The notes under the pieces are model-generated. The model made no database searches. It worked only from the letters and a program-made list of their open reading frames with translations, and was not told where the DNA came from. A DNA stretch of 64,000 bases from Peteryoungia wuzhouensis (lineage in GTDB: Bacteria; Pseudomonadota; Alphaproteobacteria; Rhizobiales; Rhizobiaceae): positions 124,001 through 188,000 of the forward strand of contig NZ_QJRY01000003.1 of NCBI RefSeq assembly GCF_003205195.1, written 5' to 3'. Within the stretch, counting starts at the first letter, position 1; every line of letters begins with the position of its first letter. This document shows positions 10,601 through 18,013 of this stretch, one piece after another. Position numbers and translations under genes: made by a program.

Positions 10601-11790
10601 ACCTCACGGTCGGCGGAAGTTCAGCGGAACCCAGCATCACCGGAACGATCGTCACGAGCGGCGCCCGTGTCGTCGATGTGCGCCGGAACCTTGCGGTGGA
10701 GCAGATCGCAACCACCATCAACCTCACGGGCAGCCGCGCCGAAATCGGCAGCCTGACGGGCAATTTCGCGACAGGCGGCCGCGTCACCGCGAGCGGTTCG
10801 ATCGACATCCGTTCGGCGGGCCTTCCCGCAGACCTTGCCATCAATCTCGACAAGGCGGTCTATGTCGACGGCAACACCGTGACCAGCACGGCCGATGCGA
10901 GGCTGACCCTCAAGGGTCCGCTGCTGGCCGGACCGACGCTGGCAGGCACGGTCAACCTCTCGCGCACCTCCATCACACTGTCGGAAAGCAAACCTGCGAG
11001 CCTTCGGGAACTGGACATCCAGCACCGCAATGCTCCAGCCGACGTTCTGCGTCAGCAGAGTGAACAAGATCCCGCCGAAGGCAGGCAGTCGAGCTCTCCG
11101 ATCGTGCTCGACCTGACGATCGCGTCGCCGACACAGACCTTTGTGCGAGGGCGCGGCATCGATGCGGAACTGGGCGGCACGATCAAGCTGACCGGCACAG
11201 CCGCTGCCCCCAGCGTCTCCGGCGCCTTTGAACTGCGCCGTGGCCGCATGCAGATCCTGACCAAGCGTCTGACGATCACCCAGGCGACCATCACCTTCGG
11301 GGGCGATCTCGTGCCGTTGATCGACCTTGAGGCGACGACCACTTCGGGCGGTGCGACCATCACGATCAAGCTGACGGGGCTGGCCAGCAATCCGTCCGTC
11401 ACCTTCGGCTCGTCACCCGCCCTGCCCCAGGACGAAATCCTGGCGCAACTGATCTTCGGTCAGTCGATGGCCCGGCTTTCGCCGCTGCAGATCGCCCAGC
11501 TGGCCGATGCGGCGGCCCAGCTGGCCGGTGGACGAGGCACCTCGCTCTTCCAGTCGCTGCGCACCTCGCTCGGCATCGACGACCTCGACGTTTCCACCGA
11601 CGAAACGGGCCAGACCAGCATCAGCGCAGGCAAATACCTCAACGACCGCACCTATCTCGAGCTGCGGCAAAGCGGCAATGGCGGCGCGAAGGCCGTCATC
11701 AATCTCGACATCGGTCGGGGCGTGAAGCTGAAGGGGGAGGCCGGCGGCGAAGGCGCCGGCGGTGGTATCTTCTACGAGAAGGAATACTGA
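7627..11790 (+). CDS. tamB: Translocation and assembly module subunit TamB
   Basis: Very long periplasmic protein (1387 residues) of the AsmA-like/DUF490 family that bridges the inner and outer membranes and partners TamA. One N-terminal transmembrane anchor lies at about residues 14-37 (AAALTIVIVAVLVAGF). The middle is a repetitive beta-rich stretch with very few Cys residues, consistent with a lipid-channel beta-taco. The conserved DUF490/TamB domain fills the last 350 or so residues, including FGGDLVPLIDLEATT and the LAQLIFGQSMARLSPLQ segment. It lies directly downstream of tamA in the usual two-gene operon. Its end is convergent with the Lrp-type gene. Confidence 0.93.
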   Translation: MTWLKRILTWTIKLLGALTAAALTIVIVAVLVAGFSRSGSSFLFARIAELASTENTQIEVTGASPLFSNPLTIEQVTLADSRGTYATIGGLSLDWTPSDLFRKRFSAELISAANVDVTRAPEPAAEEQPASDEPFQLPIDIDVRKVDLPSVQLGAALAKRDLSLSAQGAVQIDGDTIASRLTATRRDDPGNSVVAALLYAPNENQLRIRLDYQEPAAGLLGQVLQLPGEPPLAINIDGAGPLNDWAGKITAELSGEQTVSVDARHQLAEDGTRTISARGGGNFASLMPPELRAIFAGQTAIDADIAFGTNGTVTVNTGTLTTDSAIVIGAGRYDPDGNNDLRLEAHATGEPVLLTAPARDIPGEMRLRKATVSLRGPADVAALSADLDLASLTLPQGSISDVNLKATSNAFDLAARQGPILVDLTVQSADVSDPRIKPYVRAPLRVTAPLTIAADTISIEKMAFDSDGLDGTVSGLYSLENQGFSGEMQLTAEPGLMPPAIASKLNRPVTFSTRLDYAAPQAVSLRNIDLQTNLGQVQGSLSLDPQGALATDLTGQLNDLGSFVDRIQGAASFDLSASGPLDAIEATVNLAVEQGIAAGYKVSGLTLTAQGLASPTAPQGDISISGQIDGKPVQATGKVVSAEGLTQVEGLALEIGPNTAKGTLSLGADFKPSGEIDFDFPDISLLAALAGQNVGGDLKGNVALASNAGKTSAVIKASGAKITREGVLIDRPAINLNATDIAALAVEGKVTADAVTAGANRIEGIDLKIDRAEDTTQFNLSAQYDKAPVNLRGNLSQTPNGMAVVLDALQAAPRGIALSLSKPTTIRIDNGTVTLPPTTIAAGSGRVTVSGDIGERLNLQADIAGLPASLANAFAPQITPEGSISGRVDISGTTAAPVVDYRLDWQGATIAQSRAAGLAPLSLTANGRFENQRLTLDSRVNGAGIGLGGTGTVSLTNGVGLELRIEGDVPLNAINDRLAAQGLVANGTARVNLTVGGSSAEPSITGTIVTSGARVVDVRRNLAVEQIATTINLTGSRAEIGSLTGNFATGGRVTASGSIDIRSAGLPADLAINLDKAVYVDGNTVTSTADARLTLKGPLLAGPTLAGTVNLSRTSITLSESKPASLRELDIQHRNAPADVLRQQSEQDPAEGRQSSSPIVLDLTIASPTQTFVRGRGIDAELGGTIKLTGTAAAPSVSGAFELRRGRMQILTKRLTITQATITFGGDLVPLIDLEATTTSGGATITIKLTGLASNPSVTFGSSPALPQDEILAQLIFGQSMARLSPLQIAQLADAAAQLAGGRGTSLFQSLRTSLGIDDLDVSTDETGQTSISAGKYLNDRTYLELRQSGNGGAKAVINLDIGRGVKLKGEAGGEGAGGGIFYEKEY

Positions 11791-11899
11791 GCATTTCCGG
11801 CGAAAACGGTCTCGCCTTCCATGCTCTGTCTCTTTGTCTTTACGCAATTGCGGACGCAAAACCGCTTCGCACCTTTGCTGGACATGCTCTCTGCGGAGT

Positions 11900-12325
11900 T
11901 CAGCCGACCTTGCTCGTCTTCAGAAGGATGCTGGATTCCGTCAGGTTGATGCCCTCGATCAGGCGGATGCGACGCAGCGTCTCGTCAAAACCGGCGAGGT
12001 CGCGCTCTTCCAGCTCGGCGATGAAGTCCCAGCGACCATTGGTGCTGTGCAGGCTCTTGACCTGCGGCAGGCCGCGCAGCTGGTGGGCGACGCGATCGGC
12101 GAACTTGCCCACCACCTCGATCATCACGATGGCCCGCACACCACTCGACTGGATTTCCTGACCGGTCAGAATGGTAAAGGCCGCGATCGTGCCATTGGCC
12201 ACCAGTCTGTCGATCCGCGCCGAAACCGTCGCGCGCGACGCACCGGTCATCGCTGCGAGCGAAGCGACTGGCAGCCGCGCATTCTGTCTGAGGGCGGCAA
12301 GAATATTGCGATCAAGATCATCCAT
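11900..12325 (-). CDS. Lrp/AsnC-family transcriptional regulator
   Basis: 141-residue regulator with an N-terminal winged helix-turn-helix (about residues 18-45, containing LAAMTGASRATVSARI) and a C-terminal RAM/ACT-like effector domain (about 65-135). It lies divergent to the arginase gene, 122 bases away, so regulation of arginase in response to arginine or ornithine is the obvious proposal; this is inference from position. The ATG at 12325 gives the typical MDDLDRNIL beginning. An in-frame GTG at 12340 is an alternative; neither has a strong Shine-Dalgarno. Confidence 0.88.
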   Translation of the reverse strand: MDDLDRNILAALRQNARLPVASLAAMTGASRATVSARIDRLVANGTIAAFTILTGQEIQSSGVRAIVMIEVVGKFADRVAHQLRGLPQVKSLHSTNGRWDFIAELEERDLAGFDETLRRIRLIEGINLTESSILLKTSKVG

Positions 12326-12353
12326 TTTACAGATCGTCACATGATGGTTGCGA

Positions 12354-12381
12354 TTTGCGCAAACTATAGCGCTTTGTGACG
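12354..12381. promoter_or_regulatory. Palindromes in the lrp-arginase intergenic region
   Basis: TTTGCGCAAA (12354-12363) is a perfect 10-base palindrome. The next bases, CTATAGCGCTTTG, hold a second GCGC core, so two similar half-sites follow each other. Spacing and position fit an Lrp-family operator, but no consensus was tested. Confidence 0.35.
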
Positions 12382-12447
12382 ATGTTCCATCTTTTTGACA
12401 ACAGCGGAATGCCCGATGATCGCGGCCAGTGAGAAGCGAGGACGACC

Positions 12448-13383
12448 ATGAGCAACAAGAGCAAGACCGTCAGCCTGATCGGCATCCCCCTTGAGGAAGG
12501 TTCGGGTCGAGGCGGCTGCGCCATGGGACCGGCAGCACTCCGGATCGCCGGCATTGCACAGGCCTTGTGCGACCTCGGTTACACCGTCGAGGACCGTGGC
12601 GATCTTCGCCCCGCAGCCGCCCGGGACCTGCCGGAAATGGAACGCGCCCGCAAGCTCGACGTCGTCGGCGCCTTCACCCGCGCGATCGAAGCCGAGACCT
12701 ATAAGGCGGCATCCGAAGGTTCGGTGCCGGTGCTGCTGGGTGGCGATCACAGCCTGTCCATGGGCAGTGTCTCCGGCATGGCGCGCCACGCGCAGGAACT
12801 CGACCGGCCGCTCTTCGTGCTCTGGCTCGATGCCCACTCGGATTTCAATGCGCCGGACACCTCCCCTTCGGGCAATATTCATGGCATGCCGGTCGCCTTC
12901 TTCTGCGGCAAGGCGGAATTTGCGCCGATCCTTCCCAAGGATCGTCCCTTCGTCGATCCCCGCAATGTCTATCAGGTGGGGATCCGCTCCGTCGATGAAG
13001 AGGAGCGCAGGCTGATCTCGGACAACGAGGTCAATGTCTTCGACATGCGCGCCATCGATGAGGACGGTATGGGAAGCATCATCAAGCGCATCCTTTCGGA
13101 CGTTCGCGCTGCCGATGCCCTGCTGCATGTCAGCCTGGATGTCGATTTTCTCGATCCGGACGTTGCCCCCGGCGTCGGCACGACCGTGCCGGGCGGTGCG
13201 ACATTCCGGGAAGCGCATCTGATCATGGAACTGCTGCATGACAGCGGCCTGGTTTCGTCACTCGATCTGGTTGAATTGAACCCCTTTCTTGACGACCGTG
13301 GACGCAGCGCGCGTGTCATGGTGGATCTGGCCGCGAGCCTTTTCGGCAAACGCATCCTGGATCGCCCGACAAGAGCTGCCTGA
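12448..13383 (+). CDS. rocF: Arginase
   Basis: Hydrolyses arginine to ornithine and urea using a binuclear Mn centre; ureohydrolase family, 311 residues. All metal ligands are visible: H101 in GGDHS, D128/H130/D132 in DAHSD, and D231/D233 in SLDVDFLDP. The start at 12448 has a GAGG site. It is not followed by ornithine cyclodeaminase or ornithine aminotransferase genes, so ornithine must be processed by genes elsewhere. The neighbouring divergent Lrp-type gene is the likely regulator. Arginase is favoured over agmatinase by overall motif spacing, which was not confirmed by alignment. Confidence 0.93.
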   Translation: MSNKSKTVSLIGIPLEEGSGRGGCAMGPAALRIAGIAQALCDLGYTVEDRGDLRPAAARDLPEMERARKLDVVGAFTRAIEAETYKAASEGSVPVLLGGDHSLSMGSVSGMARHAQELDRPLFVLWLDAHSDFNAPDTSPSGNIHGMPVAFFCGKAEFAPILPKDRPFVDPRNVYQVGIRSVDEEERRLISDNEVNVFDMRAIDEDGMGSIIKRILSDVRAADALLHVSLDVDFLDPDVAPGVGTTVPGGATFREAHLIMELLHDSGLVSSLDLVELNPFLDDRGRSARVMVDLAASLFGKRILDRPTRAA

Positions 13384-13408
13384 AAGGCACCCGGCGTGCC
13401 GCCTTTCA
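13381..13408 (+). terminator. Possible terminator hairpin at the arginase stop codon
   Basis: TGAAAGGC (13381-13388) pairs with GCCTTTCA (13401-13408); an inner GGCAC/GTGCC pairing is an alternative. There is no T-run, so termination is uncertain. Confidence 0.35.
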
Positions 13409-13534
13409 TGGTGAGCCGGCAGTTTAGAATTACGCAACGTTCTTCGCGTATTGTCTGTCCAAAGCATGTTCACGGCGCCTCCCAGGCATCGCGACGCGCG
13501 GACGGATGGCGAGTGCCAGACACACGAGATGTCA

Positions 13535-13546
13535 TGACACGTGTCA
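13535..13546. promoter_or_regulatory. Perfect 12-base palindrome just upstream of cheW
   Basis: TGACACGTGTCA is fully self-complementary and lies 27 bases before the cheW start. It may be a regulator site. If cheW instead started at the in-frame ATG at 13534 it would be coding, but that start has no good RBS. Confidence 0.3.
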
Positions 13547-13572
13547 CAGTACAGGAAGGTTGGAAAGTTCAC

Positions 13573-14049
13573 ATGGCCACTATCAGTTCCACCAGCTTCG
13601 GCGGCGAAACACTCGAGATCATTGCTTTCCGGCTTCATGATCAGGAATTCTGCGTCAAGACCACGACCATCCGCGAAATCCGCGGCTGGGCGCCCTCGAC
13701 CCCGATCCCGCACGCCCCGGCCGACGTCATCGGTGTCATGAACCTGCGCGGCTCGGTCATTCCGATCATCGACCTCGCCTACAAGCTCGGCATGAAGAGC
13801 ACGGTTGCCAACGAACGCTCGGCGATCGTCGTTGCCGAAGTGCACAACATGGTCATCGGCATGCTTGTCGACCGCGTCTCGGACATCCTCACCATTCCGT
13901 CGAGCCAGGTCCAGCCGGTTCCGGAAGTCTCGGCCTCCTTCGACAAGACCTTCTCAGAAGGCATCATCGCCAACGAGAACGGCATGATCTGCTTCCTGAA
14001 CCTCGCCAAGATGTTCAAGGGCAGCGACCTGGAAGACCTGGCCGCCTGA
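13573..14049 (+). CDS. cheW: Chemotaxis adaptor protein CheW
   Basis: Scaffold protein coupling chemoreceptors to the CheA kinase; a single CheW domain fills all 158 residues (two SH3-like beta subdomains). Typical stretches are VIGVMNLRGSVIPIIDL and MLVDRVSDIL. The start at 13573 is chosen because the CheW fold begins just after it and a GGAAAG site lies 5 bases upstream; the frame stays open for another 59 codons upstream. No other che or receptor genes are adjacent, so it is an orphan cheW serving a remote array. A perfect terminator follows. Confidence 0.92.
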   Translation: MATISSTSFGGETLEIIAFRLHDQEFCVKTTTIREIRGWAPSTPIPHAPADVIGVMNLRGSVIPIIDLAYKLGMKSTVANERSAIVVAEVHNMVIGMLVDRVSDILTIPSSQVQPVPEVSASFDKTFSEGIIANENGMICFLNLAKMFKGSDLEDLAA

Positions 14050-14070
14050 TCGGCCGAACCACTCCATTTC

Positions 14071-14099
14071 AAAGGCAGCGTCACCGGCGCTGCCTTTTT
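14071..14099 (+). terminator. Rho-independent terminator after cheW
   Basis: Perfect 10-base stem (14071-14080 with 14088-14097), a 7-base loop and a T5 tract that overlaps the end of the stem. Confidence 0.88.
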
Positions 14100-14186
14100 G
14101 CGTTCTGGGCCTGATCACCTCCAGTGCGTGTTGATCTCGTCAGGCACTTGTCCTACCAACCGGCAAACACACCGGAGGCCTCATCC

Positions 14187-15032
14187 ATGCAGTTCGTATT
14201 GATCCATACCGGCGGAACCATCGGCATGGCGGAGACGCCGGCAGGCCTTGCTCCCGAGCAGGGACTGGTCGAGACGGCACTGGAAGCGGCACTTGGTCCG
14301 GATACGACGCTGGTGAGCCATGTCTTCGACCCGCTGCTCGACAGCGCCGATGTTGGACCCGGCCATTGGAACGAGATGCTGGATGTGATCCGCAGCCATC
14401 CCGGCGCCTCTGTCATCGTCACCCACGGGACGGATACCATGGCTTTCACCGGCGCGGCGCTCGCGCAGGCGTTGGCAGGCGAGGAACGCCGCGTCATTCT
14501 CTGCGGCTCCATGCATCCGCTCGGGACCGGTGGAGATGCCGAAGAAAACCTGTCGCTGGCGGTCGAGGCGGCAACCCGCACCGAATCGGGCGTGTTTCTC
14601 GCCTTTGCCGGTAAGCTGCTTGAAGCCGGCGGCCTGGTCAAACATCATAGCCACGAAGTCGACGCGTTCCGCGCGCAACAGCAATCAAGTCCGTCAGCGC
14701 CGCTGCACCGGCGATTTGCCGAACGCAGGTTGGCAATCCTGACGCTCTCCCCCGGCATGCCCTCAGCGATGATCGAAGCATCGCTTTCGCAGCTGGACGG
14801 AGCCGTGTTGCGGGTCTTTGGGTCCGGCACGGCCATGGCCGATCCCTCGCTGTTGAAGGTTCTGGCCGATGCGGTCAGGGCTGGAAAGCGGCTGCGCGCC
14901 GTCAGCCAGTGCGAAGCCGGCGGCCTGGCGCCCGGTGCTTATGCCGCCGGCGCCGGATTGTGGAGCACGGGCATAGAAAACGGTGGCGCGCAAACGCCGG
15001 AAGCCGCCCTCATTCATCTCTGGCTGAACTGA
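14187..15032 (+). CDS. Asparaginase (short L-asparaginase family protein)
   Basis: Predicted to hydrolyse L-asparagine to aspartate and ammonia. The two catalytic threonine motifs are present: HTGGTIG (T11) and THGTDTM (T82, D83). A lysine in GLVKHHSHEVDAF fits the third catalytic position. At 281 residues it is shorter than the usual 320-350, as in several rhizobial cytoplasmic forms. No signal peptide is seen, so it is likely cytosolic. The start at 14187 is chosen for its GGAGG site and for the immediate beta-strand MQFVLIHTGG. It is monocistronic and convergent with the transporter gene. Confidence 0.86.
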   Translation: MQFVLIHTGGTIGMAETPAGLAPEQGLVETALEAALGPDTTLVSHVFDPLLDSADVGPGHWNEMLDVIRSHPGASVIVTHGTDTMAFTGAALAQALAGEERRVILCGSMHPLGTGGDAEENLSLAVEAATRTESGVFLAFAGKLLEAGGLVKHHSHEVDAFRAQQQSSPSAPLHRRFAERRLAILTLSPGMPSAMIEASLSQLDGAVLRVFGSGTAMADPSLLKVLADAVRAGKRLRAVSQCEAGGLAPGAYAAGAGLWSTGIENGGAQTPEAALIHLWLN

Positions 15033-15050
15033 GCAGCCCCCGGAAACGGC

Positions 15051-15080
15051 AAGAGGCGGCCCGCATCCGGACCGCCTCTT
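15051..15080. terminator. Hairpin between asparaginase and the MFS transporter
   Basis: AAGAGGCGG (15051-15059) pairs with CCGCCTCTT (15072-15080), with a further inner CCG/CGG pairing. It is shared by the two convergent genes. The U-tract is weak on both strands, slightly better on the plus strand. Confidence 0.5.
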
Positions 15081-15102
15081 CTTTCGGATTGGTAGCTGAA
15101 AC

Positions 15103-16754
15103 TCAGCCGAAGATCGACAGGCTGTTGCGCAGCGTGATCCAGACGCCCCACAGAAGCGGCAGGCCCACAACCGCCCAGGCAATCGCAGCCTTGGCGTCGA
15201 GGCCACCCCTGCCGATCCCGAAGGAACCGGACGGCCCGGCATTGGCAGCTGCCGTCTTCGCCTGCAGAGCAGCCACTTCGGCATCCGACATGAACCATTT
15301 GTCCGACAATGGCTTCACGAAGGCATTGGCAATCAGGCCGACCGCCAGCATGCCGGCTAGGATATACATGGTGCCGGTATAGAGTTCAGGTCCGGGGGCG
15401 ACCCCTGCCGAGATCTGTGCTTCGCGGATATAGTTGACCACAACGGGGCCGACGATGCCGGCTGTCGCCCAGGCCGTGAGCAGGCGGCCGTGGATCGCAC
15501 CGACGAACTGCGTCCCGAAGATATCGGCAAGATAGGCCGGGATCGTCGCAAAGCCGCCGCCATACATCGACAGGATGATGCCGAAGGCAAGCACGAACAT
15601 CGCCTTGGAGCCGAGGCCGGCCAGAGTGGGTGCCGCAGCATAGAGAATGATGCCGAGGATGAAGAAGCAGAAATAGGTGTTCTTCCGCCCGATCTTGTCG
15701 GACATCGACGCCCAGAAGAAGCGGCCTCCGATGTTGAACAGCGACAGGAGGCCGGTGAAGCCGGCCGCGATGGCCGCAATCTGCGCCTTCTGGGCGGTGT
15801 CGAGCTGCGAGAAGGTCAGATCCGGCAGGCCGATCAGCGAACCGGCGAAGATTTCCTGCAGCATCGGCGAGGCAACGCCGATGACGCCGATACCGGCGGA
15901 AACGTTCAGGCAAAGGACCGCCCAGATCAGCCAGAACTGCGGCGTCTTGTGGGCATCGCGCAGATGCACATGGCGGGTGGTGATCATCGTGCTTTTCGAC
16001 ACCGGCGCTGTCCAGCCTTCGGGGCGCCAGCCGGCAGGCGGGATCCGATAACCGAAAGCACCACCCATCATGAAGACAAAATAGATGAGGGCCATGACCA
16101 CGAAGGTCTGCCAGACACCGACTGACGTGTCGGTCTTGAACAGCGTCATGAGCATATTGGCGAGTGGGGCGCCAATCATGGCACCGCCGCCGAAGCCCAT
16201 GATCGCCATTCCGGTTGCCATGCCGCGCCGATCCGGGAACCATTTGATCAGGGTGGACACCGGGGAAATGTAGCCAAGGCCGAGGCCTATGCCACCGATG
16301 ACGCCGGCACCGACCCACATCAGCCACAGCTGGTGGGTCATGACGCCAACCGCCGCGATCAATATGCCACCACACCAGCAGCAGGCCGATACGAAGGCCG
16401 CCTTGCGAGGGCCGACCCGCTCGAGCCAGCCGCCCCAGATCGCGGCCGAGCAGCCGAGAAAGACGAAGAAGAGTGTGTAGATCCAGCCGAGATCCGCGAC
16501 CCGCCAGTTGCAGGCGGTGGTGAACAAGGCGCTCAACAACGTCAATTCCGAGCAGCTGGGATCGGGGTTGGAATCGCCTTGCTCAGCGGCAGCCAGAAGA
16601 CGCTGAAACCATAGGCCATGCCGATGCACAGATGGATGGCAAGGGCCGCCGGCGGAACCAGCCAGCGATTGAAACCCGGTTTTGCAATGATTCGTTCTTT
16701 GTCCAGAATGCCGACATCTCTTACGCTGTCAGCGCTAACACCAGAAACAGCCAT
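15103..16754 (-). pseudogene. MFS transporter, oxalate/formate antiporter (OFA) type, with a frameshift
   Basis: Twelve-helix major facilitator of the OxlT-like OFA family, presumably moving formate or a related carboxylate for the adjacent formate dehydrogenase. The natural start is at 16754, behind an excellent GGAGGAGGAG site, and encodes MAVSGVSADSVRDVG through the first helix to FWLPLSKAI. That frame stops at 16542. The rest of the protein (ALFTTACNWRVADLGWIYTL to the end at 15103) continues in another frame. One missing base accounts for it, for example in the GGGG run at 16564-16567. Either the gene is disrupted in this strain or this is a sequencing error. The remaining helices look intact. 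Confidence 0.85.
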
Positions 16755-16817
16755 TTAGTACTCCTCCTCCTCAAAAAGCCTATTTGGACCTCCCCCAAGC
16801 CCCAAAACCTGTAAAAC

Positions 16818-17162
16818 TTATGCCGTTGTCTCCGGAATGCTGGGTTCCGACAGCGATTCTCCGGCTGCCACACCTTTGCCTCCCGGCGCGCCGGTGGCGG
16901 CATCTGCCCCGACGCCGACGGCACCGGAATCTGCCGACCCAGGGCGTTTGATTTCTTTGGAGGCCGCGATCACCAGCGGCAGGAAGCCCGCATCCGGCAT
17001 GTCGAGCAGTTCGAAGAAGCGGCGGCGCATGCGCACCTCCCAGAACTTGTTGATATGGGTCGCCACCCCCTCAATGCGCACATCTTCGGGCTGCGACAGG
17101 AAGAAGGTCGCGATCTGGTTTGCCATGCGGACAAGCTTTTCATCGGTATGACTGTGCGACAT
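16818..17162 (-). CDS. fdsD: Formate dehydrogenase delta subunit FdsD
   Basis: Small accessory/delta subunit of the NAD-dependent molybdenum formate dehydrogenase, 114 residues. The conserved core MANQIATFF, VATHINKFW and MRRRFFELL fills residues about 12-57. A long Gly/Ala/Pro-rich tail from about residue 75 looks disordered and is longer than usual. In related systems the protein helps assembly or cofactor binding. Its start overlaps the end of fdhD by 23 bases, so the two are translationally coupled in the fdsGBA-fdhD-fdsD operon. Confidence 0.88.
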   Translation of the reverse strand: MSHSHTDEKLVRMANQIATFFLSQPEDVRIEGVATHINKFWEVRMRRRFFELLDMPDAGFLPLVIAASKEIKRPGSADSGAVGVGADAATGAPGGKGVAAGESLSEPSIPETTA

Positions 17163-17973
17163 GGCGTTCGGCTCCTTCGATCAGGCGATCGGCGCGGGTA
17201 AAGACTTCAAACTCGTCGCCCCTGGCGATCCCGATCAATGTCAGGCCCGCCTGTTCGGCGGTGCGGATGGCGAGGGCGGTGGGGACGGAGATGGCGGCCA
17301 GAACGGGTGAGCCGAGAATGGCGGCCTTCTGCACTATTTCGACCGAGAGGCGGCTGGTGACGACCACGACGCCAGTGGATGGCGTCCAGCCGCCGCGAAG
17401 CACGGCGCCGACCAGTTTGTCGAGCGCATTGTGCCGGCCGACATCCTCGCGCAGGGCGACGAGACCCTGGCCGGGGATGTAGAAGCCGGCCCCATGCACG
17501 GCGCGCGTTTCGCGATTGAGAACCTGCTGGTTCCCGAGCAGGCCCATCGCCTCGACGATCTCGCCACTTCCAATACAAAAACCATGGTCAGCGATGGCAG
17601 GCACAGGCCGCGTCGCCTGCTCGATCGACTCGATGCCGCAAAGCCCGCAGCCAACAGGCCCCGCCATGCGCCGTCGCCGCGAGGTCAGTGCCTCGGCCGT
17701 CTGGTCCTCCAGCGTGATCTGCAGGTCGATGCCGGTATCGGCTTCGATGGGCTCGATCGAGATGACCTGGTCTGCCCTGTTGATGATGCCCTCGGCGAGC
17801 GAAAAGCCAAGGGCGAAATCCTCGAGATTGTCTGGGGTCGCCATCATCACGGCATGGGTCGATCCGCCATAGGAGAAGGCGACAGGCACCTCTTCCGGAA
17901 CCATCCGGCTGCCCGTACGTGGCTCACCTCCACGCACCTGAAGGCTCGCGAATGGGCGGGACGAGGGCATCAT
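17140..17973 (-). CDS. fdhD: Formate dehydrogenase accessory sulfurtransferase FdhD (FdsC)
   Basis: Transfers sulfur to the molybdenum cofactor and binds it before insertion into the catalytic subunit. The 277-residue protein has the family CxxC pair in GPVGCGLCGIES, preceded by an RRRRM stretch, and the conserved EDVGRHNALDKL motif. Start 17973 (MMPSSRPFASLQV) is chosen because it follows an AAGGG site and lies just after the fdsA stop; the frame is open further upstream into fdsA. Without it FdsA would be inactive, so its place in the operon is functional. Confidence 0.92.
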   Translation of the reverse strand: MMPSSRPFASLQVRGGEPRTGSRMVPEEVPVAFSYGGSTHAVMMATPDNLEDFALGFSLAEGIINRADQVISIEPIEADTGIDLQITLEDQTAEALTSRRRRMAGPVGCGLCGIESIEQATRPVPAIADHGFCIGSGEIVEAMGLLGNQQVLNRETRAVHGAGFYIPGQGLVALREDVGRHNALDKLVGAVLRGGWTPSTGVVVVTSRLSVEIVQKAAILGSPVLAAISVPTALAIRTAEQAGLTLIGIARGDEFEVFTRADRLIEGAERHVAQSYR

Positions 17974-18013
17974 GTCGAAGCCCTTCGACCGAAAGATGCC
18001 GTGAGCATCCCCG

